A stretch of 44,474 bases of DNA from Streptomyces sp. S.PB5 (GTDB lineage: Bacteria > Actinomycetota > Actinomycetes > Streptomycetales > Streptomycetaceae). The notes below the pieces were generated by a model. That model ran no database searches, was not told the DNA's origin, and saw only the letters and a list, made by a program, of their open reading frames with translations. The position numbers and the translations under genes were made by a program. The stretch covers positions 1-44,474 of the forward strand of contig NZ_JAQMWP010000039.1 in the NCBI RefSeq assembly GCF_030403745.1, written 5' to 3'. Shown here in pieces: positions 7,799 through 15,694 of the stretch (positions are counted from its first letter, which is position 1; the number at the start of each line of letters is the position of its first letter).

Positions 7799-9526
7799 GT
7801 GGGAAGCCCCGAGGAGCGGCGGCAGGCCAGGGTGCGACTGCCGCAGCTGCGGCTGGACGAGCTGCTGGAGGAACTGCAGGCCCGGCTGGACGCGGCCCGC
7901 GGTACGCGCGACCGGGTGCACAGCCTCCTGGAGGCGGTGCTCTCCGTCGGCCGTGAGCTCGATCTGGAGCAGGCCCTGCACAGCATCGTGCAGGCGGCGG
8001 CCGTACTCGTGGACGCCGAGTACGCGGCACTCGGTGTGATCGGTCCGGACGGCACCCGGCTCTCCGCCTTCCTCACCGTCGGTGTCGCCGACGAGCAGAT
8101 CGCCGCCATCGGGCACTTCCCGGAGGGCCACGGAATCCTGGGCGAGCTGATCCGCCGCCCCGAGCCCCTGCGGCTGGCGAAGATCTCCGAGCACTCCGCC
8201 TCCTACGGCTTCCCGGCCCACCACCCGCCGATGAACACCTTCCTCGGCGTCCCGATCCGGGTGCGCGACCAGGTCTTCGGCAACCTCTATCTGACCGAGA
8301 AGCGGGGCGGGGCGCAGTTCGACGAGGAGGACGAGTCGGTCCTCGCCACCCTGGCCGTCGCGGCCGGCGTGGCCATCGACAACGCCCGGCTCTACGAGGA
8401 GTCCCGGCTGCGTGAGCGGTGGCTGCGGGCGAGCGCCGAGATCACCCACAGCCTGATGTCCGGCAGTACCCGGGGTGAGGTCCTCGGGCTCATCGCCGAG
8501 CGGGCCAGGGAGATCACCGGGGCGGCACTCGCCGTCGTCGCGGTGCCGATGCCGGACACCGACTCGCTCACCGTGGAACTGGCCATCGGTGAGGGCGCCG
8601 AGGCCCACCGTGGTCTGGTGCTGCCCCGGGACGACAGTCTGATGGGCCGGGCCTTCACCGGCGCCGCCCCCGTCACCAGCGACGATGTCGCGCGGGACGA
8701 GCGGGTGGCGTCCGGCCCGCCCCGCTTCGCCGGACTCGGCCCGGCGGTGGCCGTACCGATCGGTACCGGCGACAGTGTGCGGGGCGTCGCCCTGCTGGTC
8801 CGGGCCGCCGGTCGGACGGCGTTCGCCGAGAAGGAGACCGAGCCGCTTCAGGCGTTCGCCGCGCAGGCCTCGGTGGCGATGGAGCTCGCGGACCGCCGCA
8901 GGGACGCCGAGCAGATCGCCGTACTGCAGGACCGTGACCGGATCGCCCGTGATCTGCACGACCTGGCGATCCAGCGGCTCTTCGCCACCGGCATGACACT
9001 GCAGAGCGCCGGCCGCTTCATCGAGCACCCTGAGGCCTCGGAGCGGGTGCTGCGGGCGGTGGACGACCTCGACGAGACCATCAAGATCATCAGGTCGACG
9101 ATCTTCGGTCTGCGTTCGCACACGGACGCGGCGGGGCCGAGCCTGCGCTCCCGTGCCGTCCGCGCAGTCGGCGAGGCGGCGCCGGTCCTCGGGTTCGCGC
9201 CGAGCGTGCGGATGGAGGGCCTGCTCGACACCCATGTGCCGAAGGCCGTCGCCGACCACGTCATGGCCGTCCTCTCTGAGGCGCTGACCAACATCGCCCG
9301 GCACGCCCACGCGGGCCGCGCCGACGTGGTGCTGGAGACCGACGGGCACGAGGTGCGGCTGACGGTGGCCGACGACGGCGTGGGTGTTCCGGCGGAGGGC
9401 CGCCGCAGCGGGCTGCGCAACATGGCGGAACGGGCGGAACAGCTCGGCGGGGCCATGGAGTTGACCGGCCCGCCCGGGGGCGGGACGAGTCTGGTGTGGC
9501 GGGCTCCGGTGGCGGACGGCGCCTGA
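7799..9526 (+). CDS. Two-GAF-domain sensor histidine kinase, DevS/DosS-like
   Basis: 575 residues from GTG 7799 with GGAGG 7 nt upstream. Residues about 45-195 form a first GAF domain (AALGVIGPDGTRLSAF, FLGVPIRVRDQVFGNLYLTE), and about 215-365 a second. DRIARDLHDLAIQRLFATGM is the HisKA_3 dimerisation/phosphoacceptor box, with the histidine at residue 387. LSEALTNIARHAHAG is the N box (Asn about 498), and DDGVGVP the ATP-lid glycine box. The order GAF-GAF-HisKA_3-HATPase is that of DevS/DosS oxygen/redox sensors, in which the first GAF carries haem; haem binding here is not shown. No response regulator gene is adjacent. Confidence 0.9.
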   Translation: MGSPEERRQARVRLPQLRLDELLEELQARLDAARGTRDRVHSLLEAVLSVGRELDLEQALHSIVQAAAVLVDAEYAALGVIGPDGTRLSAFLTVGVADEQIAAIGHFPEGHGILGELIRRPEPLRLAKISEHSASYGFPAHHPPMNTFLGVPIRVRDQVFGNLYLTEKRGGAQFDEEDESVLATLAVAAGVAIDNARLYEESRLRERWLRASAEITHSLMSGSTRGEVLGLIAERAREITGAALAVVAVPMPDTDSLTVELAIGEGAEAHRGLVLPRDDSLMGRAFTGAAPVTSDDVARDERVASGPPRFAGLGPAVAVPIGTGDSVRGVALLVRAAGRTAFAEKETEPLQAFAAQASVAMELADRRRDAEQIAVLQDRDRIARDLHDLAIQRLFATGMTLQSAGRFIEHPEASERVLRAVDDLDETIKIIRSTIFGLRSHTDAAGPSLRSRAVRAVGEAAPVLGFAPSVRMEGLLDTHVPKAVADHVMAVLSEALTNIARHAHAGRADVVLETDGHEVRLTVADDGVGVPAEGRRSGLRNMAERAEQLGGAMELTGPPGGGTSLVWRAPVADGA

Positions 9527-9560
9527 GCCGACCGGGCCACCGGGGTGCGTGCGCCGTGCT

Positions 9561-10364
9561 TCACAGGCCTGCCGCGTGGTCCGGGACATAGGTCTGCAGG
9601 TCACGCGGGGTGCGCTGGTAGCCGGTCGACTCCGGTCGCTCCGGCAGCTCCAGCACGGGGGGCGGCACGTCGTGGTACGGCACCGAATCGAGCAGATCGG
9701 CGATCATGTTCAGCCGGGCCCGGCGTTTGTCGTCGCTCTCCACGATGTGCCAGGGTGCCTCGGCGACATCGGTGTGCACCATCATCTCGTCCTTGGCGCG
9801 GGAGTACGCCTCCCAGCGGGTGATGGACTCCAGGTCCATCGGGGACAGCTTCCAGCGCCGCAGCGGATCCTCCAGACGGCGCCGGAAACGGTCCTGCTGC
9901 TCGGTGTCGCTCACCGAGAACCAGTACTTGCGCAGCAGGATGCCGTCCTCCACCAGCATCCGCTCGAAGATCGGGCACTGGCGCAGGAAGAGCTGGTACT
10001 CCTCCTTGGTGCAGAAGCCCATCACATGCTCGACCCCGGCCCGGTTGTACCAGGACCGGTCGAACAGCACGATCTCCCCGGCGGCCGGCAGGTGTTCGAC
10101 GTACCGCTGGAAGTACCACTGGGTGCGCTGGCGCTCGGTCGGCTTGGGCAGGGCCGCGATCCGGGCGACGCGTGGATTGAGGTGTTCGGCGACCCGTTTG
10201 ATGGTGCCGCCCTTGCCTGCCGCGTCCCGCCCCTCGAAGACGACGACCAGCCGGGCGCCTTCGGCCCGTACCCACTCCTGGAGCTTCACCAACTCCGTCT
10301 GGAGTCGCAGCAGTTCCGTCTCGTACGCCTTGCGCGGCAGCCTGGCCGCCTTCTTGCCCGCCAT
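9561..10364 (-). CDS. ppk2: Polyphosphate kinase 2
   Basis: 267 residues from ATG 10364. VVFEGRDAAGKGGTIKR is the PPK2 Walker A segment, EIVLFDRSWYNRAGVE the Walker B segment, and WYFQRYVEHLPAAGE the conserved linker. RWKLSPMDLESITRWEAYS and the lid-side arginines complete the single-domain PPK2 signature. PPK2 enzymes transfer phosphate between polyphosphate and nucleoside di- or monophosphates in the cytoplasm, mostly making NTPs. The length matches single-domain members. It converges with the sensor kinase gene (34 nt apart) and diverges from the lipoprotein gene. Confidence 0.93.
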   Translation of the reverse strand: MAGKKAARLPRKAYETELLRLQTELVKLQEWVRAEGARLVVVFEGRDAAGKGGTIKRVAEHLNPRVARIAALPKPTERQRTQWYFQRYVEHLPAAGEIVLFDRSWYNRAGVEHVMGFCTKEEYQLFLRQCPIFERMLVEDGILLRKYWFSVSDTEQQDRFRRRLEDPLRRWKLSPMDLESITRWEAYSRAKDEMMVHTDVAEAPWHIVESDDKRRARLNMIADLLDSVPYHDVPPPVLELPERPESTGYQRTPRDLQTYVPDHAAGL

Positions 10365-10424
10365 GCCAGCACGGTACTGGGGCGCCGGTGTCCGCGCATC
10401 GTGGACGGACCCTTGCGCGGAGTA

Positions 10425-10453
10425 CTGACAGCGTGAAATGCGGCGTGTAGATT
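10425..10453 (+). promoter_or_regulatory. Predicted vegetative promoter of the lipoprotein gene
   Basis: CTGACA at 10425-10430 and TAGATT at 10448-10453 are separated by 17 bp, close to the Streptomyces HrdB consensus. Transcription would begin near 10460, leaving a leader of about 88 nt before the ATG at 10548. Confidence 0.5.
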
Positions 10454-10547
10454 GCGGCCGTCGCGAAAATGCACAAAATCAGTCGGGCTGTCGAGCCGCA
10501 CCAGGACAGCCGTGGTCTCTTCCCCACCCCTTCCCTCAGGAGAGCCC

Positions 10548-11525
10548 ATGCAAAGGCGCATTCTCGGGCTTGGCGCAGCGTTGATCATCGTCGTCGGTGT
10601 GGCCGGATGCGGATCGGGGGACTCGGGAACGGGTGGTTCGTCGGCGTCGGGCGGAAGCGGGACCACGAAGGTCAAGGTCGGCATCATCCCCATCGTGGAC
10701 GTGGCCCCGCTCTACCTGGGGCAGGAGGAGGGGTTCTTCAGCAGTCGAGGCATCACTTTGGAGATGGTCGCCGCCCAGGGCGGTGCCGCGATCATCCCCG
10801 GGGTGGCGAGCGGCCAGTTCGAGTTCGGGTTCAGCAACACGACGTCGCTGATGGTCGCCCAGGTCAAGGGAGTTCCGGTCAAGTCCGTGGCCAACGGCGC
10901 GGCCTCCAACGGCAAGGTGGGCGGCGACGTCACCGCCGTGATGGTGAAGAAGGACAGCCCCGTCAAGTCGGCCAAGGACCTCGCCGGGCGCACGGTCGCG
11001 GTGAACACCTTGCAGAACATCGGCTCCACCACCGTGAACGAGTCGGTCCGCAAGGACGGCGGCGATCCGTCGAAGGTCAAGTTCGTCGAGATCCCCTTCG
11101 ATCAGATGCCGGCCGCCGTCGACGACGGCCGGGTGGACGCCGCCTGGATGGGCGAGCCCGCGCAGACGATCGCCAAGGCACAGGGTGCCCGCGTCATCGC
11201 CTCGCCGTTCGCCGAGACGGATCCCGAGCTCACCGTGGCCACCTATTTCACTTCGACGAAGACCGCCGAGCAGGACCCCGACCTGGTCAAGCGGTTCACC
11301 GAAGCGATGACCGAGTCCCTGGAGTACGCCTCCGCCCACCCGGACGAGGCACGCCGGACCCTCACCACCTACACCAAGATCAGCGGTGACGTCCTGAAGA
11401 ACCTCATCCTGCCCAGCTGGCCGGCCGAGGTCGACATGGCCTCGCTGGAGAAGCTGGCCTCGCTCAGCGAGGAGGACGGCCTGTTCGGCGACAAGAAGCC
11501 CGACCTGGCCGCCCTGTTCTCCTGA
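10548..11525 (+). CDS. NitT/TauT-type ABC transporter substrate-binding lipoprotein, orphan
   Basis: 325 residues from ATG 10548. A lipoprotein signal peptide is clear: MQRRILGLGAALIIVVGVAG then Cys21 (lipobox VAGC), followed by a Gly/Ser linker. The mature part starts KVKVGIIPIVDVAPLYLGQE and GVASGQFEFGFSNTT, the signature of SBP_bac/NMT1-like binding proteins for aliphatic sulfonates, nitrate or pyrimidine precursors. VDAAWMGEPAQTIAK is the second-lobe motif. No permease or ATPase gene lies next to it, so it is an orphan or works with a transporter encoded elsewhere. Ligand unknown. Confidence 0.88.
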   Translation: MQRRILGLGAALIIVVGVAGCGSGDSGTGGSSASGGSGTTKVKVGIIPIVDVAPLYLGQEEGFFSSRGITLEMVAAQGGAAIIPGVASGQFEFGFSNTTSLMVAQVKGVPVKSVANGAASNGKVGGDVTAVMVKKDSPVKSAKDLAGRTVAVNTLQNIGSTTVNESVRKDGGDPSKVKFVEIPFDQMPAAVDDGRVDAAWMGEPAQTIAKAQGARVIASPFAETDPELTVATYFTSTKTAEQDPDLVKRFTEAMTESLEYASAHPDEARRTLTTYTKISGDVLKNLILPSWPAEVDMASLEKLASLSEEDGLFGDKKPDLAALFS

Positions 11526-11583
11526 GCCGGTCGCGTCCGCCCCGCGTGCGGCCTGGTCGTGGCCACGGGCCTGTGGCCGTCGC

Positions 11584-12084
11584 TCAGGCCGCGGAGCCGG
11601 GGATCGGGAACAGCATGCAGCTGCTGGTGGCGTGGGCGAGCAGGCGGTCCTTGTCGTCGACGAGCCTGGCCTCGGCGAGCGCGGTCTGCCGCCCTCGGCT
11701 GACGATCGTGCCGATGGCCCGGACCCGGCCCGTCTCCACGGTCATCCGCTTCAGGAACTTCACGTTCAGGTCGAGCGAGGTGTAGCCCATGCCGGGCGGG
11801 AGCGTGGACTGCACGGCACAGCCCGCCGCCGAGTCGAGCAGGGTGGCGTAGACGCCGCCGTGCACGCTGCCGATCGGGTTGTAGTGCTCCTCGCCCGGGG
11901 TGATCGAGAAGACGGCCCTGCCCTCGTCCACCTCGTCGAGGGTGAAGTCGAGGGTCGCCCCGATGGGCGGCGCGGGGAGGAGCCCCTTCTGTACCTGGCG
12001 CAGCAACTCCAGGCCCGAAGCGCGCCCGACGGCTGCGGCGGTGATCGAAGGGTCGTCCCACTCGTAGGTGCGTGACCGTCCCAT
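11584..12084 (-). CDS. PaaI-family hotdog thioesterase
   Basis: 166 residues from ATG 12084. The hotdog core NPIGSVHGGVYATLLDSAAGCAV carries the HGG motif with the acidic residue on the following helix. GYTSLDLNVKFLKRMT is the central strand, and GRQTALAEARLVDDKDRLLAHATSSCML the final sheet. These are typical of acyl-CoA thioesterases of the PaaI/YbgC-like group, acting on aryl- or acyl-CoA. It is transcribed divergently from the HxlR regulator gene, which very likely controls it. Family call is firm; the substrate is not known. Confidence 0.87.
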   Translation of the reverse strand: MGRSRTYEWDDPSITAAAVGRASGLELLRQVQKGLLPAPPIGATLDFTLDEVDEGRAVFSITPGEEHYNPIGSVHGGVYATLLDSAAGCAVQSTLPPGMGYTSLDLNVKFLKRMTVETGRVRAIGTIVSRGRQTALAEARLVDDKDRLLAHATSSCMLFPIPGSAA

Positions 12085-12137
12085 GACTTGGCATCCTCTC
12101 GGCTGACTTCGTTGATTGAAGCTAGCTGGGTGTCCAC

Positions 12138-12170
12138 CTGGCTGTCAAAGGTGAAGCCAGCCTTTAGTAT
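12138..12170 (+). promoter_or_regulatory. Candidate HxlR operator and promoter in divergent intergenic region
   Basis: Two interlaced inverted repeats lie between the thioesterase and regulator genes: CTGGCT (12138-12143) with AGCCAG (12155-12160), and AAAGG (12147-12151) with CCTTT (12161-12165). TAGTAT at 12165-12170 fits a -10 box. It is only 6 nt before the ATG at 12177, so the regulator mRNA may be leaderless. Confidence 0.45.
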
Positions 12171-12176
12171 GGGGGA

Positions 12177-12644
12177 ATGGAGTGGCTTGAGGTCAGCACG
12201 GAGAACTGCCCCGTCCAGCGCACGCTCGATCTGGTCGGGGAGAAGTGGACCCTGCTGATCGTGCGGGACGTCGCCTGCGGTGTGCGCCGCTTCGACGACT
12301 TCCGCCGGCACATCGGACTGTCGGAGGCGATCCTGAGCGACCGGCTGCGGAAACTGACCGCGGCCGGCATCCTGACGACCGTCGCCTACCAGGAGCCCGG
12401 CAGCCGGTCCCGCAAGGAGTACCGGCTGACCCGCAAGGGGTGGGACCTGTGGCCCGTGCTCGTCGCACTGCGGCAGTGGGGCGACACCTACGCGGCGGAT
12501 CCCGAAGGCCCGGTCATGGACCAGCGGCACGCCGGATGCGGGGCCCCGGTCCGGGCCGTCGTCACATGCACCGAGGAGCACGTGTCCCTGGCCCCCAGGG
12601 AGGTCACGGCCAGGCCGGGCCCGGGCGCACGACGACGGAGCTGA
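12177..12644 (+). CDS. HxlR-family transcriptional regulator
   Basis: 155 residues. ENCPVQRTLDLVGEKWTLLI is the diagnostic HxlR opening, with Cys10 and the WTLLIVRD helix. RRFDDFRRHIGLSEAILSDR contains the winged-helix recognition segment, and YRLTRKGWDLWPVLVALRQW the C-terminal helix. HxlR proteins are dimeric winged-helix regulators, often reacting to electrophiles or redox stress through the conserved cysteine. The C-terminal 25 residues add another Cys pair (HAGCGAP, VTCTEE), which could be a small metal-binding tail. It probably regulates the divergent thioesterase and itself. Confidence 0.92.
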   Translation: MEWLEVSTENCPVQRTLDLVGEKWTLLIVRDVACGVRRFDDFRRHIGLSEAILSDRLRKLTAAGILTTVAYQEPGSRSRKEYRLTRKGWDLWPVLVALRQWGDTYAADPEGPVMDQRHAGCGAPVRAVVTCTEEHVSLAPREVTARPGPGARRRS

Positions 12645-13055
12645 GCAGATACCCGGCACGCCGGGGCCCCAGAGACTCACCCCCCGGTGACCATCGCCGG
12701 CGTGAGCTCGGGCGCCCTGTCCGCCCAGGCCAAGGAGGCGCCCGGGCGCGGTGCCGGCGAGGTCGGGACCTCGACGACCACCAGGACGGCGGCCGTGACC
12801 GGGCCGAGTACCGTGACCCGGGTCGAGGAACTGTCCGCGCGCCTGGACCTCGTCGGCGCCGGCTGTCGGCCGGCCGACTGTGCTGCGGGTGATGACCAGG
12901 CAGGGACGGACCCGCGTCTGCGTGTGCGTCCGCGCCTGCGGCAAGGCCCACCTCCTGCGTCTGGAGCCCGAGGACCTGGTCGCCCTTACGATCGAGTCCG
13001 CCGCCACGGCCCGAGCGCCGCTCGCGGGTACGAACTGAATCTCCGGGGAGGGACT
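12645..13055 (+). other. 411-base intergenic stretch with possible 48-aa reading frame
   Basis: No known gene was recognised. From ATG 12892 to TGA 13038 there is a 48-codon frame (MTRQGRTRVCVCVRACGKAH then LLRLEPEDLVALTIESAAT) with G/C-rich third positions and a CxCxxxC pattern. It lacks a convincing ribosome binding site. A second frame, open from 12687, runs into the oxidase gene. It may be a relic or a small protein. Confidence 0.3.
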
Positions 13056-14141
13056 GTGATCGCCGTCGTAGGTGCCGGTCTGATGGGAGCGGCCACCGCC
13101 TGGCAACTCGCCCGCCGCGGCCACGAGGTCACGCTGATCGAGGCGTACGACATCGGCCACAAGCGGGGGAGCTCGCACGGCAGTTCACGGATTTTCCGGC
13201 GGGCCTACGCCGAGAAGCTCTACGTGGAGCTGACCGGGCAGGCCTACGAGGAATGGCGCGAGTTGGAGCACGACAGCTCGACTCCCTTGCTGCGCACGAC
13301 CGGTGGTGTCGACTTCGGGGCGGGGCGTGACCCGGAAGGGCTGGCGCGTGTGCTGGGCGGGGCCCGGGTGCCGCACGAAGTCCTGTCCGCCCAGGAGGCG
13401 TCGGAGCGCTGGCCGTACATCCGCTTCGACGGGCCCGTCCTGTACCACCCCGGCGCCGGAGTGATCGATGCCGACCAGACCGTCGCGGCCTGTGTGCGCA
13501 GGGCCGTCGAGCACGGGGCGGACGCGTGGATCGGCGTACGGGTCACCGGGTTCGAGCTGGGGGAGAAGGCACTCCTGCGTACCGACGACGGCCGTGAACT
13601 GACCGCCGACACGGTCGTGATCGCCGCCGGAGCGTGGCTGCCCGAGCTCGGACTGCCGCTTTTGCTGCAGCAGTTGAAGGTGACCCAGCAGCAGGTCTTC
13701 CACTTCCGTCAGCGGGACCCGTCGGTGGTGTGGCCGACGGTGGTCTTCCAGGACCAGACGATGCAGACGTACGGGCTGCCGTCCGGGAGTGACGGCGGAC
13801 CGCTGCCCGCGGTCAAGGTCGCCGAGCACGACCGCGGCACCCCTACCAAGGCCAGCACCCGGACCGGCGTCGTCGACCCCTCGTCGCGCACCCGTGTCGG
13901 CGACTTCGTCCGGGACCGGCTCCCGGGCCTCGATCCGGCCCCGGTCGCGGAGGCGACCTGTCTGTACACCACCGCCCCGAACGACGACTTCGTCCTCGAC
14001 CGGATCGGTCCCCTCGTCGTCGTGTCCGCCTGCTCGGGCCAGGGCGCCAAGTTCACCCCGCTCATCGGCGCGATGGCCGCCGACCTCGCCACGGGCCGCG
14101 CCGAGCCCTGCCGCCGTTTCCAGCTGAAAGGCCCTGCGTAG
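13056..14141 (+). CDS. FAD-dependent oxidoreductase of the monomeric sarcosine oxidase / N-methyltryptophan oxidase group
   Basis: 361 residues from GTG 13056 (GGGGAGGG just upstream). VIAVVGAGLMGAATAWQLAR is the dinucleotide-binding fold, GSSHGSSRIFRRAYAEKLYV the MSOX-family signature, and DTVVIAAGAWLPEL the second FAD motif. CLYTTAPNDDFVLD near residue 302 matches the position where monomeric sarcosine oxidase binds FAD covalently through Cys. SACSGQGAKFTPLIGAMAADL is the C-terminal substrate motif. The family oxidises secondary amines (sarcosine, N-methyl-Trp, pipecolate, fructosyl amino acids) with H2O2 release. A fructosamine-kinase remnant lies immediately downstream, which makes an Amadori-type substrate conceivable. 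Confidence 0.88.
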   Translation: MIAVVGAGLMGAATAWQLARRGHEVTLIEAYDIGHKRGSSHGSSRIFRRAYAEKLYVELTGQAYEEWRELEHDSSTPLLRTTGGVDFGAGRDPEGLARVLGGARVPHEVLSAQEASERWPYIRFDGPVLYHPGAGVIDADQTVAACVRRAVEHGADAWIGVRVTGFELGEKALLRTDDGRELTADTVVIAAGAWLPELGLPLLLQQLKVTQQQVFHFRQRDPSVVWPTVVFQDQTMQTYGLPSGSDGGPLPAVKVAEHDRGTPTKASTRTGVVDPSSRTRVGDFVRDRLPGLDPAPVAEATCLYTTAPNDDFVLDRIGPLVVVSACSGQGAKFTPLIGAMAADLATGRAEPCRRFQLKGPA

Positions 14142-14190
14142 GAAGCGCCGGTGACCGAGAGCCCCGAACCCGCGCGGCCTCGACGTCCCC

Positions 14191-14385
14191 ATGGCGGACC
14201 GGTTCAGCGGGCGGGCCGTGTCGACGCGGCGGCTGGCCGGGGCGGTCACCGAAGTCGCCCTGGACGGTGGCTCGGTGGTGGTCAAGGACACCGGATGCGC
14301 GGCGGAGGTAGGTGGCGAGACGGCCGGGCTGCGGTGACCGGCACCGGTTTCGTGTCCGAGGGGCGGCCGAGTGCGGGGGCCGCGG
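14191..14385 (+). pseudogene. Fructosamine/ketosamine-3-kinase remnant, inverted partial copy of the gene at 15695-16573
   Basis: From ATG 14191 the frame reads MADRFSGRAVSTRRLAGAVT, EVALDGGSVVVKD, then GLR and TGA at 14335-14337. It aligns residue for residue with the N-terminus of the intact kinase (LTGRAVVTRRRLTGAVT, EVALDGGSVVVKD). Bases 14237-14289 are identical over 53 nt to the reverse complement of 16430-16482. After the stop, similarity resumes (VTGTGFVSEGRPSAGAA versus VTGFVPEGRPSAEAA), with about 20 codons missing. It is therefore a truncated, interrupted paralogue. Confidence 0.85.
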
Positions 14386-14510
14386 GACACCTGCCGGCTC
14401 CCGGGTGGGCCGGCACCCCGACCATGCCGAACGGTCCGCGTACTTCGACACGTTGACCGAGTTCACCGGCCTGTGCACGCTCGACGAGGACGCGTCCGGC
14501 TTCACCGGCG

Positions 14511-14820
14511 TAGGGTCGGGGCCGGTGAACTTCAGGCCCCGACGCCGTCCCGCCACACCCCGTTGATCGACGTGGTGCGCGAGTTCGCGATCGCTGCCGA
14601 GAAACGGCAGGGCTGCCCCTACGGCATCGACGAACACGTTGAGATGCCCGCCGTGCGGGACCTGCGCGCCGTGGTCCGCCGTACCGACGCCCTGGCCCTC
14701 GCGCAAGGTTCGCCCTGCGCGGTCGAGGTGGAGTTCACGGATGACGAAGATCTCGTGGCCTTGGTGGAAGCCGTAGGGGTGGCGCATCCGGGACCGGGGA
14801 TCGTCGTCACCCGGAAGTCC
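14511..14820 (+). other. Possible truncated gene with leaderless-type promoter
   Basis: TAGGGT at 14511-14516 sits 9 nt before a GTG (14525) that opens only a 13-codon frame (VNFRPRRRPATPR) ending in TGA at 14564. A TTG at 14563 overlapping that stop starts a well-biased frame: LIDVVREFAIAAEKRQGCPY, then GIDEHVEMPAVRDLRAV and AVEVEFTDDEDLVALVEAVG. It loses coding character where it meets the convergent SDR gene at 14820. This could be a frameshifted or truncated relic, or a short gene behind a mini-ORF. The protein is not recognised. Confidence 0.35.
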
Positions 14821-15671
14821 TACCCGTGGGCGACTCCGCCCTCGCGGGTTCCGACTCGCAGGAACGTGCGGGCGCCGCGGAGCCGAGTGGTGATGAGTGC
14901 TTGGGACGTGGTGCTGTCCAGGCGGACGTCCAGTGCCCCGGGGATGCCGGTGTCGGCCCGGCGGCCGGAGGGCAGGCGGGTGGGGTCCAGACCGTCGCGA
15001 CGGGCGATGAGGACACCGAGTTCGTGGCGGCTGAGGGCGTCCGGGCCGGCCAGGTGGAAGACGCCGGAGTGGTCGCAGGCGGCGAGTTCCAGGAGGGCCG
15101 AGGCGAGATCCTCCACGTGGACCGGGCAGCGGACGGTGTCGGTGAACAGGACCCCGCCGTGCCTGCCTTCCGCCAGGGAACGGACCATCCGCTCGTGCAC
15201 GGAACCGCCGGACCCGATGATCAACGAGGTGCGCGCGACCACGGCAGCTGGGGCCAGGAGCCGTACCGCGCTCTCGGCGGCGGCCTTGGCGGCGCCGTAC
15301 GGAGTGACCGGATCGGGCAGGCAGCGCTCGTCGTAGTGGACCCGGGAGCCGGAGAACACCGCGTCGCTCGACACGTGCACCAGACGGCGGCCGAGCCGGG
15401 CCGATGCCATCGCCACGTGGATCGAACCGTCCGCCGTCACCTCCCAGTCGCTCCCTCCGCTCGTCACGTCGATGACGGCCTGAGGGGCGATCGACGCCAG
15501 AGCCGCCTCGACCTCCGCACCCTTGCGGACGTCGAGCCGGTGCCATGTGGCACCGGAGCCGTCGCCGGGCCGGGAATGGTAGGTCGCGGCCGTCTCCCAG
15601 CCCGCTGCCGTGGACCGACGCACGAGCTCCGTTCCCAGAAACCCGCTGCCACCGATGATCAGCACCTTCAT
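14820..15671 (-). CDS. NAD(P)-dependent sugar-nucleotide reductase/epimerase (RmlD-like extended SDR)
   Basis: 283 residues from ATG 15671. MKVLIIGGSGFLGTELVRR is the GxxGxxG Rossmann turn. HVSSDAVFSG and DPVTPYGAAKAAAE place the catalytic Ser and the YxxxK pair. RTSLIIGSG, TDTVRCPVHVEDLASALLEL and GVFHLAGPDALSRHEL follow the RmlD_sub_bind pattern of dTDP-4-dehydrorhamnose reductases. The length is right for the family. No other deoxysugar genes are nearby, so rhamnose synthesis is not implied. It starts 23 nt after the fructosamine kinase gene on the same strand and is probably in its operon. Confidence 0.85.
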   Translation of the reverse strand: MKVLIIGGSGFLGTELVRRSTAAGWETAATYHSRPGDGSGATWHRLDVRKGAEVEAALASIAPQAVIDVTSGGSDWEVTADGSIHVAMASARLGRRLVHVSSDAVFSGSRVHYDERCLPDPVTPYGAAKAAAESAVRLLAPAAVVARTSLIIGSGGSVHERMVRSLAEGRHGGVLFTDTVRCPVHVEDLASALLELAACDHSGVFHLAGPDALSRHELGVLIARRDGLDPTRLPSGRRADTGIPGALDVRLDSTTSQALITTRLRGARTFLRVGTREGGVAHG

Positions 15672-15694
15672 GGTGCTCTACCGTAGGCCGGTGG

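Noticed and set aside
7697..9604. Minus-strand open frame of about 635 codons
   Set aside because: Antisense to the GAF histidine kinase; composition is that of a reverse-complement shadow.
11766..13178. Minus-strand 470-codon open frame spanning the HxlR gene
   Set aside because: Runs across two well-supported genes and their intergenic region with no domain; not coding.
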